From positions 14,340,501 through 14,404,500 of the forward strand of contig NC_085122.1 of the NCBI RefSeq assembly GCF_030269925.1: a stretch of 64,000 nucleotides of DNA. Direction: 5' to 3'. The position numbers were made by a program, and so were the translations under genes. The notes below the pieces were generated by a model. The model saw only the letters and a program-made list of their open reading frames with translations, made no database searches and was not told the DNA's origin. Each line of letters begins with the position of its first letter. The first letter of the stretch is position 1. The stretch comes from Bombyx mori. Lineage: Eukaryota > Arthropoda > Insecta > Lepidoptera > Bombycidae. This document shows, piece after piece, positions 10,579 through 20,639 of the stretch.

Positions 10579-11063
10579 TGAGTCGTGGGACGCCGTGGTG
10601 TCCTTCTGCGAGGACGTGATGTCGCAGAAGGAAACTGCGGAACGGGAGAGGGAGATCTCGACTCCCTTCCCCGGCCGCAGAAGGCGCACCGGGCGCAGGA
10701 GAAGGGCGGACAACGCCCTTTTCCGCCCCCCATGAATGGGTCCAGGAGCGAGGGACTTGGGAAAGCCCTCGCCCCCTATTCGATGGACCTGAGACGGAGG
10801 TGCGTGCGGGTGTCGGCGCGTGTCTCTGAGGCGATGCACGGAGTAGCTGAACGCCTCACTACCCCGTGCAGGAGACGAGGCCTGGACAGACCGGGCCAGC
10901 ACTGGTGTGGGGCTGCGGAAGAATTTGGATTCCCGCGGCCCTGCGCACACGTGTGGGTGGACACCGGGGTGGTTTTAGCCGGTAGGAGTCCGGCACGCCC
11001 CTCCGCCTTTCCCCAGGCGGAGGTAGTCCATGAGGATTTCCCCCCGAAAAAAAAAAAAAAAAA
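10579..11063 (+). mobile_element. R1-type family 2 3' end, copy 1 (5'-truncated)
   Basis: The sequence from GAGTCGTGGGACGC (10579) to the A17 tail (11047-11063) is nearly identical to the 3' end of the family-2 element at 55931-58162. It covers the last 50 or so ORF2 codons (SWDAVVSFCEDVMSQKE to the stop at 10733-10735) and the 3' UTR. It is 5'-truncated, so no endonuclease or RT remains. It meets, tail to tail, the T-run start of another LINE 3' UTR, an arrangement repeated at 58142-58217. Confidence 0.8.
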
Positions 11064-11418
11064 TTGTTTTTTTTTACCTTCCTACAACATAATCGGAGCC
11101 TATGTCATCGTATTCTCATGCATACCAGTTCTCGCAGGCGTTCGATACCATTCATGCTTCATAACTAGATCTTTCTGTCATTCGATCTCATTTATGCTTC
11201 ATGAGGGTGGGTTACCCAACTTATTTCCTAATAGAGCTATTTATTTGTATTTATCTTAACTTCTAATCTTAAGTAATAAAAGATGGTGGACAAGTTTTCT
11301 TCAATACAGGTTACTTACAAACAGGACAATAAACAAATTATTTATTATATATTTACTTTTATGGCTACCTACTGCTAAGTTGCTTATACAATTACTACAC
11401 GTATGTTATACTATAATA
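11064..11418 (-). mobile_element. LINE 3' UTR remnant (minus), family of LINE F
   Basis: After a short T run (about 11067-11075, the poly(A) end of a minus-strand LINE) come ATCGGAGCC, CCAGTTCTCGCA and GGGTGGGTTACCCA. They are in the same order as ATCGGAGCC, CCAGTTCTCGCA and GGGTGGGATTCCCA at 58240-58370, the 3' UTR of LINE F. From about 11260 the sequence is AT-rich and uninformative up to the gypsy target site TACA (11419-11422). Confidence 0.6.
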
Positions 11419-11422
11419 TACA

Positions 11423-11648
11423 TGTAGGTGTGGGTCTAAATGAAATACTCTTTTCTAGGGTTTCACAATACTTTTTATTTAATTCTTAGAGAGCACTTTG
11501 AACACGTCTTACTCCTAATGGCGGCGTCGTGCGAGAGAGCGAACTAGAGCTACATCCGTCCCTTTCACACATCATGCGTTCAGAATCTTTCACTCGTTCA
11601 GAAATGTTTTACAATAATTAGAAATGTTAGTAATAATTAAATCCTACA
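11423..11648 (-). repeat. 3' LTR of the RT-less gypsy
   Basis: 226 bp, TGTAGG...CCTACA, matching 14480-14705 base for base as far as I can read. The minus strand next to it (purine-rich AGGAAGGCCGAG) is a candidate polypurine tract for plus-strand priming. Confidence 0.92.
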
Positions 11649-12136
11649 ACTCGGCCTTCCTGCACATCAGTCTGGCCTCAGACTGAAAGTACTGAGATAA
11701 TAAAATAGTTCTTATGAATTAAAAATAAAAATAACAAAAATAAAATCTCTAACTTTACCTTAATTTACCTAATACTACTACTATGCAAATTTTTTTTTTC
11801 TAAACATTTTTACACAATAATAACGCTACAAAAATATTTTTAGTTAAACCTTATACTACCTATTACAAACAATCATGCTATAACTCTGCACACAGCTAAT
11901 AAAAACAAATAGTAATTACTCTTACTTAGTACATAACACAACAAAAACAGTAGGTTTAAACTATCAGTTTAGAGGCAAACAAGTTACAATGACACAGAGA
12001 ACAGCAATGCATGATAATTATTCACAGTTACTTATTCAATAACAAAATGAGCAATGTAAATACTAGATCAACCTAAAATAAACAAACAGTGTAGTGTTAC
12101 AATGCACCTAAACACTCAGACCAGAGTTAGATTGAG

Positions 12137-14281
12137 TCAAGGCCACCTCTTCATGAAATCTAATGCTGATGTAGTTCGTACTGGCCCATCTTTGCTTCTG
12201 TCTATTTTTTCGACCTCATATCGACCTTTCCCCATTTCCCTAGTGATGCGATATGGTCCATAAAATTTAGGTTTCAATTTTAGGGCGTTCCCAAATTGTG
12301 TCCTTTGAATAGCTACAAGATCTCCAACCTTGTACATTTCTCCTACTTTACGTCGTTTATTATAAGTCTTTCTATTCTCCTCTTGCATTCTTAAAATTTG
12401 AGCTTTGGCTTCTCTTCGTGCTTCTTCTCTCCTATTCATAAATTGCAATCTATTTTCTTCTTCTAAATATTCTAAAATTGATAAATCTTCTTTCAGTTTA
12501 AGTTTCACTCCTGTTAACAGTTCGAATGGCGTAGTACAGATTGCCCGCTGGTATGTGCTGTTTATCACTTGTTGTAGTTTGCTTGTATATTTGTACCAGT
12601 GACCAGGTTCTTCAATACACATCTTTGTCAACGCAGAAATAATAATACTGTTCATGCGTTCTACTTGGCCATTTCCACGAGGTATTCCAGTAGTGATTGT
12701 AACATGTTCGATGTCTTCTTCTTCACAATGTTCTCGGAACTCACTGCCTGTGAATGCTGTACCTCGGTCAGTGAAAAGTATGTTTCTGCTCAATGCATCA
12801 ACATGCTGCTTAACTAACTGTTCTTCAGTGATGGCTAGTCGTCTTGGTCTTTGTGAAACTGGTACATCATCCTTCAACACAATCTTCAGCCTGATAGGTG
12901 CATCTTTAGTCTTCAAAGGTGTGTAACTGTCAATAATTTCCCTCACCGCTGTACACTGGTCACTGCTACTGGAAGATAGACAGATAGCATTTTGATACGA
13001 TATGTCATAACAAGGAGGCCTGACCTCAACCAAACCCTTGTCAATAACTGTGATAGTATTTACTAAAAATTGTTGACCCAGTATTACATCATATGGTATT
13101 CCACCTGTAGGTACAATATACAAATTAATACTATATCTGTGACTGTCAATAGTTAAATCTGTGTCGAACTTACCAATCGAATATACTTTAGAACTTCCTA
13201 ACCCAGTAAGCAACATTTTTTCTGGTATGTACTCGCATTTTAGTTTTGTAAACAAATCAAAAGTTATTAAATTTAAGTCGCTACCTGTGTCAATTAAACA
13301 ATTAGTCACATAGTTACCAACTTTTACTGATTTTACACTCATGTTTATAGAATCACGTTTGTTTACATTTAATAAATTTGACGAAACAATATGATTTAGT
13401 TGTTGACAACTAAAATTTGGCATATCACTCACTTGCTCTTTTAAATCGCATTGCTCACGTTCGTATAGTTCGTTCTCGTTCTTCTCGTCGTCCTCCTGCT
13501 GTCGAACAAACATAGATCGCCGATCTTGTTCATCACCTCCTCCATAATAATTATTTGATGCTTTTTTAGCTTCCATACCTTGTGATGCGCGGCACTCCGT
13601 ACCCTTGTGCCCGAACCCATTGCACTTGAAGCATTTGATACCTCTGCGGCAGGAACTAGATAGGTGCCCTCTTTCACCACAATTGTAACATCGATGAACC
13701 TGTCTAGGCATTACCGCCGTGTCTCGCTGACCTCGTCTCATGGTATCAACACTTTTTTTGGACTTCTCTTTGAAACTTTCATATAATACTAATTTCTCCT
13801 TGAGCACAGAATACGACGTTACCCCGTAGAATAACAACTTGTTAGATTCATAGTCAGATATTCCGTCGATTATATACTGAATCGCGACGTAATCCGGAAA
13901 CTTAGCTCTTTTTCCGAGTTCTTTCATTACGAGCATATATTGATAAAACGACTCATTGGGTTGTTTTTTCCGTCTGCTCATTGTCTCATGCATTTGTTTA
14001 CTGTTTATCACCTCAGGGAATTCCTTCATCAAAGCCACTTTTAGTTCTTCGTAACTTCTGAAAGTTTTTTCGCTTTTTAGCCATAATTCTGCTGTTCCAG
14101 CTAAACATCGTCGCGCTATAATGAGTTTCTGCTGCTGGCTCCACCCAAATATATCGGCATTATCGTCGAGATCTTGTGTCCACTTCGCAGAAGAGTACGT
14201 GATGTCATCACCCGTGAACTTTGGCACAGCGTCCATCGTGTAAAATAAATTCTTGCTATCGTCGTTTTTGCTCTCCGCCAT
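12137..14281 (-). CDS. Gag-protease-(deleted RT)-integrase C-terminus fusion, 714 aa
   Basis: A single open frame of 714 codons. Residues 1-190: Gag, with the WTQDLDDNADIFGWS and ESFYQYMLVMKELGK blocks. About 197-235: two CCHC knuckles (CYNCGERGHLSSSC, CFKCNGFGHKGTEC). About 328: retropepsin motif LIDTGSD, with the later YDVILGQQFL block. About 480-492: the very start of RT (VSQRPRRLAITEEQLVKQH). The frame then jumps without a break into integrase at VDALSRNILFTDRGTAF. The second Asp (TDRGTAF) and the Glu (GNGQVERMN) of the D,D,E triad are kept; the first Asp, the zinc-binding domain, RT and RNase H are lost. The C-terminal domain (YKVGDLVAIQ, FYGPYRIT) is complete. A deletion of more than 2 kb has kept the frame open. 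The product could still assemble particles and cut itself, but RT and a full integrase must come from elsewhere. Confidence 0.9.
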   Translation of the reverse strand: MAESKNDDSKNLFYTMDAVPKFTGDDITYSSAKWTQDLDDNADIFGWSQQQKLIIARRCLAGTAELWLKSEKTFRSYEELKVALMKEFPEVINSKQMHETMSRRKKQPNESFYQYMLVMKELGKRAKFPDYVAIQYIIDGISDYESNKLLFYGVTSYSVLKEKLVLYESFKEKSKKSVDTMRRGQRDTAVMPRQVHRCYNCGERGHLSSSCRRGIKCFKCNGFGHKGTECRASQGMEAKKASNNYYGGGDEQDRRSMFVRQQEDDEKNENELYEREQCDLKEQVSDMPNFSCQQLNHIVSSNLLNVNKRDSINMSVKSVKVGNYVTNCLIDTGSDLNLITFDLFTKLKCEYIPEKMLLTGLGSSKVYSIGKFDTDLTIDSHRYSINLYIVPTGGIPYDVILGQQFLVNTITVIDKGLVEVRPPCYDISYQNAICLSSSSSDQCTAVREIIDSYTPLKTKDAPIRLKIVLKDDVPVSQRPRRLAITEEQLVKQHVDALSRNILFTDRGTAFTGSEFREHCEEEDIEHVTITTGIPRGNGQVERMNSIIISALTKMCIEEPGHWYKYTSKLQQVINSTYQRAICTTPFELLTGVKLKLKEDLSILEYLEEENRLQFMNRREEARREAKAQILRMQEENRKTYNKRRKVGEMYKVGDLVAIQRTQFGNALKLKPKFYGPYRITREMGKGRYEVEKIDRSKDGPVRTTSALDFMKRWP

Positions 14282-14479
14282 CGTGCAGAATCGTCGTATA
14301 TCGTCGTATAAATGCGTCTTTCGTCTTTGAAAAATGTAACCGGCGGCGTGGCGTCGGCGCAGGTTAAGTAAGTATGGCGGCCGCGGCGTTGTTCACACCA
14401 CGCGACAACTTCGTAAAATATGCGTAGATACGTTAAATCATTTAGACCCTGATATTCCTGAGTATCCCGGACGAGAAAT
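14282..14479 (-). other. Leader of the RT-less gypsy
   Basis: This 198-bp noncoding stretch lies between the 5' LTR and the Gag start at 14281. On the minus strand the base run next to the LTR is ATTTCTCGTCCGGGATACTC, which does not start with the usual TGG. The primer-binding site therefore remains unidentified, or uses an internal tRNA segment. Confidence 0.5.
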
Positions 14480-14705
14480 TGTAGGTGTGGGTCTAAATGA
14501 AATACTCTTTTCTAGGGTTTCACAATACTTTTTATTTAATTCTTAGAGAGCACTTTGAACACGTCTTACTCCTAATGGCGGCGTCGTGCGAGAGAGCGAA
14601 CTAGAGCTACATCCGTCCCTTTCACACATCATGCGTTCAGAATCTTTCACTCGTTCAGAAATGTTTTACAATAATTAGAAATGTTAGTAATAATTAAATC
14701 CTACA
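14480..14705 (-). repeat. 5' LTR of the RT-less gypsy
   Basis: 226 bp, the upstream LTR for the minus-strand element and the expected promoter of its transcript. It matches 11423-11648 and is flanked on the right by the target duplication TACA. Confidence 0.92.
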
Positions 14706-14875
14706 TACATTATATTATGTTAACATATTTTACTATTCTATATTTTATTATTATCTATAACTACTTTACAAACTTTGGTGCAGTACTCGATGGAAGATTT
14801 GCGACTTTTACTGCAGATTATTGCGCTGTAATTTTTAGGTACAATTGCGGTTTGCAATAACTGCTCCACACAGAG

Positions 14876-15187
14876 TCACAATGTAGCAAAACGAGGGCAA
14901 AAACTTAATACATGGGGAGCGGTTTCAGCAGTATCTGGATCGCAGGTGCACGACGAGTTGTCTTTACACTTAAATCTATTTAAGTATTCCGAGAACCCGC
15001 CGTGCCCAGTTAATACCTGTGTGCATAAGTTGTCAATGTGCATTTTCCTTATTGTCCTGTATGCCGCCGTCGCCTCGGGGAAGAACAGTTTTGTCGTGGA
15101 AGCCGTGTCACCATCAAGGTAGCGACGGTTCCACGTACCCAACGACTCCAGGGGATGCAAGCAGTCCTAGTTAGGGATGGATAACAG
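14876..15187 (-). pseudogene. LINE C ORF2 C-terminal zinc domain
   Basis: Minus-strand reading with the LGTWNRRYLDGDTASTTK, LTQVLTGHGGFSEYLNRF and CTCDPDTAETAPHVLSFC blocks. The cysteine/histidine pattern matches LINE F (CVCDSVQAETVQHLLLEC) and is a probable nucleic-acid-binding finger. It is separated from its RNase H (19467-19907) by the 412-like element. Confidence 0.8.
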
Positions 15188-15306
15188 TGTAGTGTGCAGC
15201 TCGCCTAACCTTATATTTGTAACTGCACACACTAAATTATAACAGTATTACACGAATTGTCGACTTGAACAGTTCTCTTTTATTTCACCTACAACACTCC
15301 AATACA
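15188..15306 (+). repeat. 5' LTR of the 412-like element
   Basis: 119 bp, TGTAGTGTGCAG...CAATACA. It differs from 19344-19462 by one T/G difference. The primer-binding site follows at 15307. Confidence 0.9.
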
Positions 15307-15321
15307 TGGCGACCGTTAGCC
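15307..15321 (+). promoter_or_regulatory. Primer-binding site, tRNA-Arg-like
   Basis: TGGCGACCGTTAGCC lies directly after the LTR end CA. From memory, 412/mdg1-type elements use TGGCGACCGTGAC, so a tRNA-Arg primer is likely. The leader 15322-15865 after it is AT-rich, with no gene seen. Confidence 0.65.
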
Positions 15322-15865
15322 AGCAGTTAAAATTTTGCAACATACGTAAAATACGAGAGTAGCTGAATAAAATATGAAGAAATATATATATATGAAGAAT
15401 ATTATGAAGAATAGAAGTTTGTGAAGACAAGAAATAAGAGAAAAGAAGACTTTCAAATTACCGAAAATGAAAAAAATGAAAAAAGAAACCCTCACAGAAG
15501 ATTGATTTGGATGAAGCGATGAGAACAATAAAAGAAGACAGAAAAGGGTGTTGCTGCCGGGAGCCGGGAGAATGCTCAAGCCTTATGATGAGAGGATATG
15601 CAGGGCGCCGGGCGATAAATTGTACGGGTCCGAGGTGGAGCAGCTAGGAGTCAGCTCGAGTCCAATGCTGAGGAGTTCATTCACCCATGCTACGTAAGAC
15701 GTCATGACCTACTTATACATTGACAGTAAATACGTGCTTACTGCAATGTAAGTTTTTGCTCTGATATTGTAATTTTTTTTACGTTATTTCAATGTTCTGT
15801 ATTAAATGTTATTATTAAGTTCATGCGGAATTACTTTATATTTAGTTTAAGGAAATGATGTCAGA

Positions 15866-16364
15866 ATGATAGAATATTCTAATTGTGCTACAAAAATGTC
15901 AGACTCATTTGATATTAAAACTGCAATTTCCCTGTTGCCGGTAATGAGTGGCAATATTCAGTTTAAGGAAATCTATGTCTTTCTATCCACAAGAGCAGGT
16001 TATGCAACTACGAGGAAACTACAGAGGTTTCCGAGGCCGAGGAGATAGCCATTTTTATAACAATAAGACAAATTATAATCGTAACTATAATTGTTATGAA
16101 AATAGTACAGGTCAACGAACTTCACATATCGTAAATCGAGGTAAACACTCAGGCGATCAACGCCAGCGTCAGCATTTTCGCGGACGACCGATGCATAATC
16201 AGCGTGTACAGCATAATACGCAAGAGTCCAATGTCCAAGACAACTTGCGCAACGATAACGCAAATAATTATGACAATTTAGAGTTTTTCGTACCTAAACA
16301 GTGCACTTATTCGATTTTTAGTTATAGTAATTTTTGTGTAATAATATCGATCTTAATTTATTAA
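15866..16364 (+). pseudogene. 412-like Gag remnant
   Basis: Two overlapping frames encode FDIKTAISLLPVMSGN and then an Arg/Gly/Asn-rich tail (RGNYRGFRGRGDSHFYNN, NYNRNYN) typical of the basic Gag end of 412-like elements. The switch of frame near 15950 and the small size show that most of Gag has been deleted. There is no CCHC knuckle, as in some of this group. Nonfunctional. Confidence 0.6.
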
Positions 16365-16660
16365 TCGATAGTGGAGCTAGTTTATGTGTACTTAAGTATG
16401 AATGGTTGTCGCGACATAAGAATTTATTGAATTTAGTAAAACATGATAAGATAATTATAAAACGTAACGGTAGGCAGCGGCTTGGCTCTGCCCCTGGCAT
16501 TGCTGAAGTCCATGGGCGACGGTAACCACTCACCATCAGGTGGGCCGTATGCTCGTCTGCCTACAAGGGCAATAAAAAAATAATAAAAAAAATAAAAGGA
16601 ATTAGTGGTAATTTAGAGTCTATAGGATATATTTATTTAAATATTATAATTAATCATGTG
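16345..16660 (+). pseudogene. 412-like protease remnant, split by a SINE-like unit
   Basis: NNIDLNLLIDSGASLCVLKYEW (from about 16346) carries the retropepsin DSGA active site. The frame reads to IIIKRNG at about 16470, is interrupted by a 120-bp SINE-like unit, and resumes as KGISGNLESIGY up to about 16660. There it joins RNase H-end sequence by deletion. Confidence 0.75.
16471..16592 (+). mobile_element. Short SINE-like unit (about 120 bp), copy 1
   Basis: From TAGGCAGCGGCTTGGCTCTG to CTACAAGGGCAATAAAAAAA, matching base for base the unit at 37767-37887 as far as I can read. It interrupts the protease frame. It has an A-rich tail but no tRNA-like head or pol III boxes, so it is either a very short SINE or a LINE 3' end cut at a preferred point. 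Confidence 0.8.
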
Positions 16661-17217
16661 AGTTTTGCACAACGCAGCTGCAGATGCATTCAGCCGGATA
16701 CCTACTACATCCAACAGTTTAAAGGAAATGCAACAGCATGTAGTATCGTTCATGACAAGAGCACAGGCTCGTAGGTTACGTATTGACTGTGACAATAATA
16801 ATATGACTACGGACGTATCCTCTACTCCAAGGCCTGATCAACCTAAAGTAGTGGAAATCCTCAAACGACCAATTGACGGCGTTGAATTGATGCTATTTTG
16901 TAATAAAAATACATTAAAACAGATAGAAAAATTCAAACATTTTACTAGTGATAATGGTAACTGCAAATTCGTGCCTGAAAAATCAGCAATTTTTATAATT
17001 TCTCAATCGTTGTCTACCGTAAGTGTGTTAACGAGAGAATTACAACGTTTTTGCGAGCAAATCAAAATAAACGAGCTCGTAATAATTAAAAGCAAGCGCT
17101 GTGAACGACTTGTAAACAATTTTATAAAGGAAATAAGCCATTTGAAAGATTTTCCCAAGTTACTTGTCATTAAAGATGTGACAAGTATCACTGACAAAGA
17201 CACAAGGACTGTGATCC
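16661..17217 (+). pseudogene. 412-like RNase H end and linker
   Basis: HNAAADAFSRIPTT (16666 onward) is the block that closes gypsy RNase H (N-x-AADALSR). It is followed by about 170 codons of tether sequence (FMTRAQARRLRID, ISQSLSTVSVLTREL) leading to integrase. The frame is open up to the R1 insertion and continues at 18184 after the 13-bp target duplication AGGACTGTGATCC. Confidence 0.75.
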
Positions 17218-18183
17218 CTTTTTATGTTTTTTTTTTTTGTCAGGAGGAAATCGCCGGACTTCCGCCCTTCACTGGGGATGGAGGGCGGGGCATGTCGGAG
17301 TCGAACCGACTAAAACCTCCTGTCTCTCAACAACCAACGTCCAAACCTCGCATGAGACAAAACTCATGAAAAGGCAAAGGGGGGAAAGTGAAGCGTTTAG
17401 TGCGGAGCACATCTCTCCCATCACCCTCCCCCTCGGGACGCCGGACTGGCGGTCGTCGGCGCCACGACCAACAGCCCTCTCGGTCGGCAGGCTATCCGAA
17501 GCCCGCCTAGATGGCGCCGGTTAGAATGGTCTATCCTACGGAATACCCCACTGGGTCAGAACCAGCGTGGGTTGAGGATAGCCGGCCTTCCATCACCCGG
17601 ATGCTCATGCATAAAACGCGTGCAGAGCAGCTTGCACGTCGTCTTCTTAGGCCCCCTTCGCCGGTCCCCAGGCCGACATGTGAGGGGACCCGAAACACTT
17701 AGAGGACCAGGGCTTGGGCGATATCCGCCTCCCTGGCCCCCTGGCCTGGCTCGACGGCGGCGGGCCTGTGCGTCTCTCACGCGCCCCGCCGCCTCCTGCG
17801 AGATGGTGCACTCGCAGAAGTCGAGCATCGCCTTCCACGACTCGTCGTCGCCGAGCATCGATGCCACAACACTCGGCAACGACAAGTCGTTTCCTATTTT
17901 TGCGACGAGGACACGGCGCCACCCCTCCCATGCGGGGCAGGCGACGAGCGTGTGCTCCGCCGTGTCCAAGTCGCAACCACAATGGTGGCACTCTGCCGTC
18001 GGCTCGGCTCCGATCCGGTGCAGGAACTCACCGAAGCAACCATGCCCAGTGAGCACCTGCGTGAGCCGGAAAGTGAGGCGTCCTCTGTCACGATTCACCC
18101 AGTTCACAAGAACCGGGCGAATCGCTTCGACGGTCCTACGACCAGCCGAAGGATCGGCCAGCCGTCTAGACCATGACTCCAGT
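17218..18183 (-). mobile_element. R1-type 3' end, copy C (minus)
   Basis: A 966-bp minus-strand LINE end with its tail on the left (T run about 17227-17240). It is flanked by the 13-bp target duplication AGGACTGTGATCC (17205-17217 and 18184-18196). The ORF2 remnant begins at LLESWSRRLADPSAG and holds CHHCGCDLDTAEHTLVAC and WKAMLDFCECTISQ. It is a diverged relative of copies A and B, and is truncated within a few bases of the point where copy A is truncated. Confidence 0.88.
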
Positions 18184-19215
18184 AGGACTGTGATCCTAAA
18201 TGACTTCCACCTGTTACCCACGAGTGGCCACGCGGGGGTAAACAGAATGTTAAATAATATTAGGAAGTATTATTATTGGCCAGGAATGACCAATGACGTA
18301 TCAGAATACGTAAAGAAATGTAAAAGTTGTCAGATTCAAAAGCATTCCAATAGACATACAAAGGAGCCAATGGTTATCACATCCACGGCATCCACTGCTT
18401 TTGAGAGAGTTAGTTTAGATTTAATGGGATCATTAGATGTAGATAATTTTAATTATAAGTATATTCTGACGTTACAATGTGATCTGACTAAATATGTTGA
18501 AGCTTATCCTTTAGAAAATAAGGATACAGTTTCAGTAGCGCGATCATTTGTAAATAATTTTATTCTGAGGTATGGTATCCCTACAGAAATAATAACAGAC
18601 CAGGGAACAGAGTTTATGTCATCAGTATTTACTGAAATTTGCAATTTATTGCATATAAAAAAACTGCATTCAACAGCTTATCATCATGAGACTCTTGGAG
18701 GTTTGGAAAACACTCATAAGGTTCTAGGTGCTTATCTTAGGATTCAGTGTGATAATAATAAAACAGATTGGAGCAGTTGGCTTCCATTCTGGTGCTTTTC
18801 ATTTAACACTACAGTTCACTCTGAGACAAAATACACGCCATTTGAATTAGTATTTGGTAAACATTGTAATCTACCGTCTAACATAGAACAAAATTCATAT
18901 GTTGATCCCTTATATAACCCTGATTCTTACCCTTTAGAACTAAAGTACAGACTTCAAAGAGCACAAGCTGAAGCAAGAAACAATTTGTTATTTAATAAAA
19001 AATTAAGAAAAATAAATTTTGACAAACCTATTAATTCAATAAAATATAAGAAAGGAGATTTAGTATTAATTAAAAATCAAGTAGGAGATAAGTTAGATAA
19101 GATTTATTTAGGACCATACGAAGTCATAGAAGATGTCTCACCAAATGTTAAAATCTTAAAGGATAATAAAGCATACATAATTCATAAAAATAATACAAAG
19201 AAGTTTGTAACTTAA
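18184..19215 (+). CDS. 412-like integrase (complete domain set)
   Basis: Downstream of the R1 insert the frame reads an entire gypsy integrase. It has the HHCC zinc domain (DFHLLPTSGHAG ... CKSCQIQK), the catalytic core with D (SLDLMGSLDV), D (IITDQGTEFM) and E (LGGLENTHK), and the C-terminal YKKGDLVLIKNQ / LGPYEVIED domain, ending at 19215. All catalytic residues are present. As part of Gag-Pol it would insert the cDNA into the genome. Because RT is deleted upstream and the R1 insert breaks the reading, it cannot be made from this copy as a normal polyprotein. Confidence 0.85.
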   Translation, partial: RTVILNDFHLLPTSGHAGVNRMLNNIRKYYYWPGMTNDVSEYVKKCKSCQIQKHSNRHTKEPMVITSTASTAFERVSLDLMGSLDVDNFNYKYILTLQCDLTKYVEAYPLENKDTVSVARSFVNNFILRYGIPTEIITDQGTEFMSSVFTEICNLLHIKKLHSTAYHHETLGGLENTHKVLGAYLRIQCDNNKTDWSSWLPFWCFSFNTTVHSETKYTPFELVFGKHCNLPSNIEQNSYVDPLYNPDSYPLELKYRLQRAQAEARNNLLFNKKLRKINFDKPINSIKYKKGDLVLIKNQVGDKLDKIYLGPYEVIEDVSPNVKILKDNKAYIIHKNNTKKFVT

Positions 19216-19343
19216 AATATTGTTTTATTGGATTTTTGTTAGTAAAGTATGAAATTTAATAATATTTTGTGTAATTTAGTTTAAGTAATAAATATAAAAA
19301 AGGAATTATATAATAATATCATTTTTTTTAAAAAGGGGGTAGG

Positions 19344-19462
19344 TGTAGTGTGCAGCTCGCCTAACCTTATATTTGTAACTGCACACACTAAATTATAACA
19401 GTATTACACGAATTGTCGACGTGAACAGTTCTCTTTTATTTCACCTACAACACTCCAATACA
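19344..19462 (+). repeat. 3' LTR of the 412-like element
   Basis: 119 bp, one mismatch to the 5' LTR. It is preceded by the polypurine tract AAAAAGGGGGTAGG at 19330-19343 and followed by the target duplication ACAG. The short AT-rich 3' region 19216-19329 holds nothing else. Confidence 0.9.
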
Positions 19463-19466
19463 ACAG

Positions 19467-20460
19467 AGCCGCCATAGAGTCACTAAAGACACCAAATGTA
19501 GAAGCATTAAGTGTCTTGATTTCGTTGGTGGCCTTGCATATCGCGAGGAGCTCAGCCTGATATACCGTACAGTTCGGTAAAGCAAGTTTTCGGGCTCTGA
19601 TTTCAGATTCGCTGTTCCATACGGAGATCGCTGCACCTACTCTCCCTTCGATCTTGCTACCGTCGGTATATATACGTATCTCAAAGTTATTGAGAGCGTT
19701 GACGTCTTCTACGTTCATCAGGCTGCACAGCTCAAACTCGGTGCGCTCAGCGGGATGCGGATTCACGGTGGTTGAAATCATCCGCTCAACTTCCCTGTCC
19801 CCCAACGCAAATTTATTTTTCCCTTTTTTGGCTTCGTACAGTGAAGCAGCCTCCTGAACGCGCAGATCCAAGGGGAGTAACCCAGAAAGGATCAGCGCAG
19901 AGTTCAATGAAACGGTGCGTTACGCCTTACATACAGATTCTCTGAGCAATCCCGCGTTGCACCGTTCTCAGTTTTCGCTTCACTCCCAACTTTTGGGCGG
20001 ACGACCCACCCAGGCGCTAGCGGCATACAGGATTATTGGCTCAACCGTGGCTAAGTAAATGGTGCGGATTACCTCCGGGTGGAGTCCCCAATTAACTTTA
20101 GCCGCTCGACATACCTGTTTGTGGCTTTTTTGCAGATGTTTGCTACGTGAGAATCGAATGTCAGCTTATTGTCAATAGTCAATCCTAGTAGTTTCATTTC
20201 ATTGGAGATGATGATGTCGGTTCCGCCCATGCGCAGGCGTGGGGCGTCGAATTTCAGCTTCCGCGTAATCAGCGTAGCGCTGGTTTTGTGCGGCGCAAAC
20301 TTGAGCTTGTTTTCGACGCCCCACACCCTGACATGTTCGAGCACGGCATTCGCTTGTTTTACGATTCTCTCTACCCTAACCCACCCCTCGTTTGCATCTG
20401 CTGCTGCTGCTGCCGGTCTCGGTTTCGTCTTTCGACGTTATCACCATTGAGTGTAACGTT
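19467..20460 (-). pseudogene. LINE C RT thumb and RNase H fragment
   Basis: The minus strand shows VWGVENKLKFAPHKTSA and MKLLGLTIDNKLTFDSHV (RT thumb, 20344-20069). Next come LNSALILSGLLPLDLRVQEA (near 19890), RIYTDGSKIEGRVGAAISVW and NCTVYQAELLAICKATNEI (RNase H), ending at FSDSMAALL where the 412-like element begins. The RT palm with the catalytic aspartates is missing. Frames change near 20060. Confidence 0.8.
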
Positions 20461-20639
20461 TTTTGTTTATATGTAATTCTACCTTCTGTCTCCAAAGAGT
20501 TCTTTGGTTCTGAGTTTTGTTTGTCTACTGTTTCTTTTAAAATATAATTTTTTTTGCTGTTTTCCAGTACTACATGCTTACCACTTTCAGTAATACTGGC
20601 ATAAGTCTGTAACTGTTTACCTAATTTACCTTTTACTTC

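Larger units (their letters stand above)
11423..14705 (-). mobile_element. RT-less gypsy element with two 226-bp LTRs
   Basis: Two 226-bp LTRs (11423-11648 and 14480-14705), beginning TGTAGG and ending CCTACA, look identical on direct comparison. They are flanked by the 4-bp target duplication TACA (11419-11422 and 14706-14709). The internal part is only about 2.8 kb and holds one open frame (12137-14281) for Gag, protease and the end of integrase; RT, RNase H and the first part of integrase are absent. Identical LTRs imply a recent insertion. The element must depend on a relative's RT, so it is a coding non-autonomous gypsy element. Positions 11649-12136 are noncoding sequence between the ORF and the 3' LTR. 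Confidence 0.92.
15188..19462 (+). mobile_element. 412/mdg1-like gypsy element lacking RT and RNase H
   Basis: Two 119-bp LTRs (15188-15306 and 19344-19462) differ at one base. They are flanked by the 4-bp target duplication ACAG (15184-15187 and 19463-19466). A primer-binding site TGGCGACCGTTAGCC directly follows the 5' LTR and resembles the tRNA-Arg type site of 412/mdg1. A polypurine tract AAAAAGGGGGTAGG directly precedes the 3' LTR. The internal order is Gag remnant, protease, the end of RNase H, a linker and a complete integrase. RT and most of RNase H are missing between about 16660 and 16665. A SINE-like unit (about 16471-16592) and an R1 3' end (17218-18183) are nested inside. Confidence 0.92.

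Noticed and set aside
17572..19215. A 547-codon plus-strand frame that seems to fuse a novel N-terminus to an integrase
   Set aside because: The first 200 codons are the antisense of the minus-strand R1 insert; only the part from 18184 is integrase.
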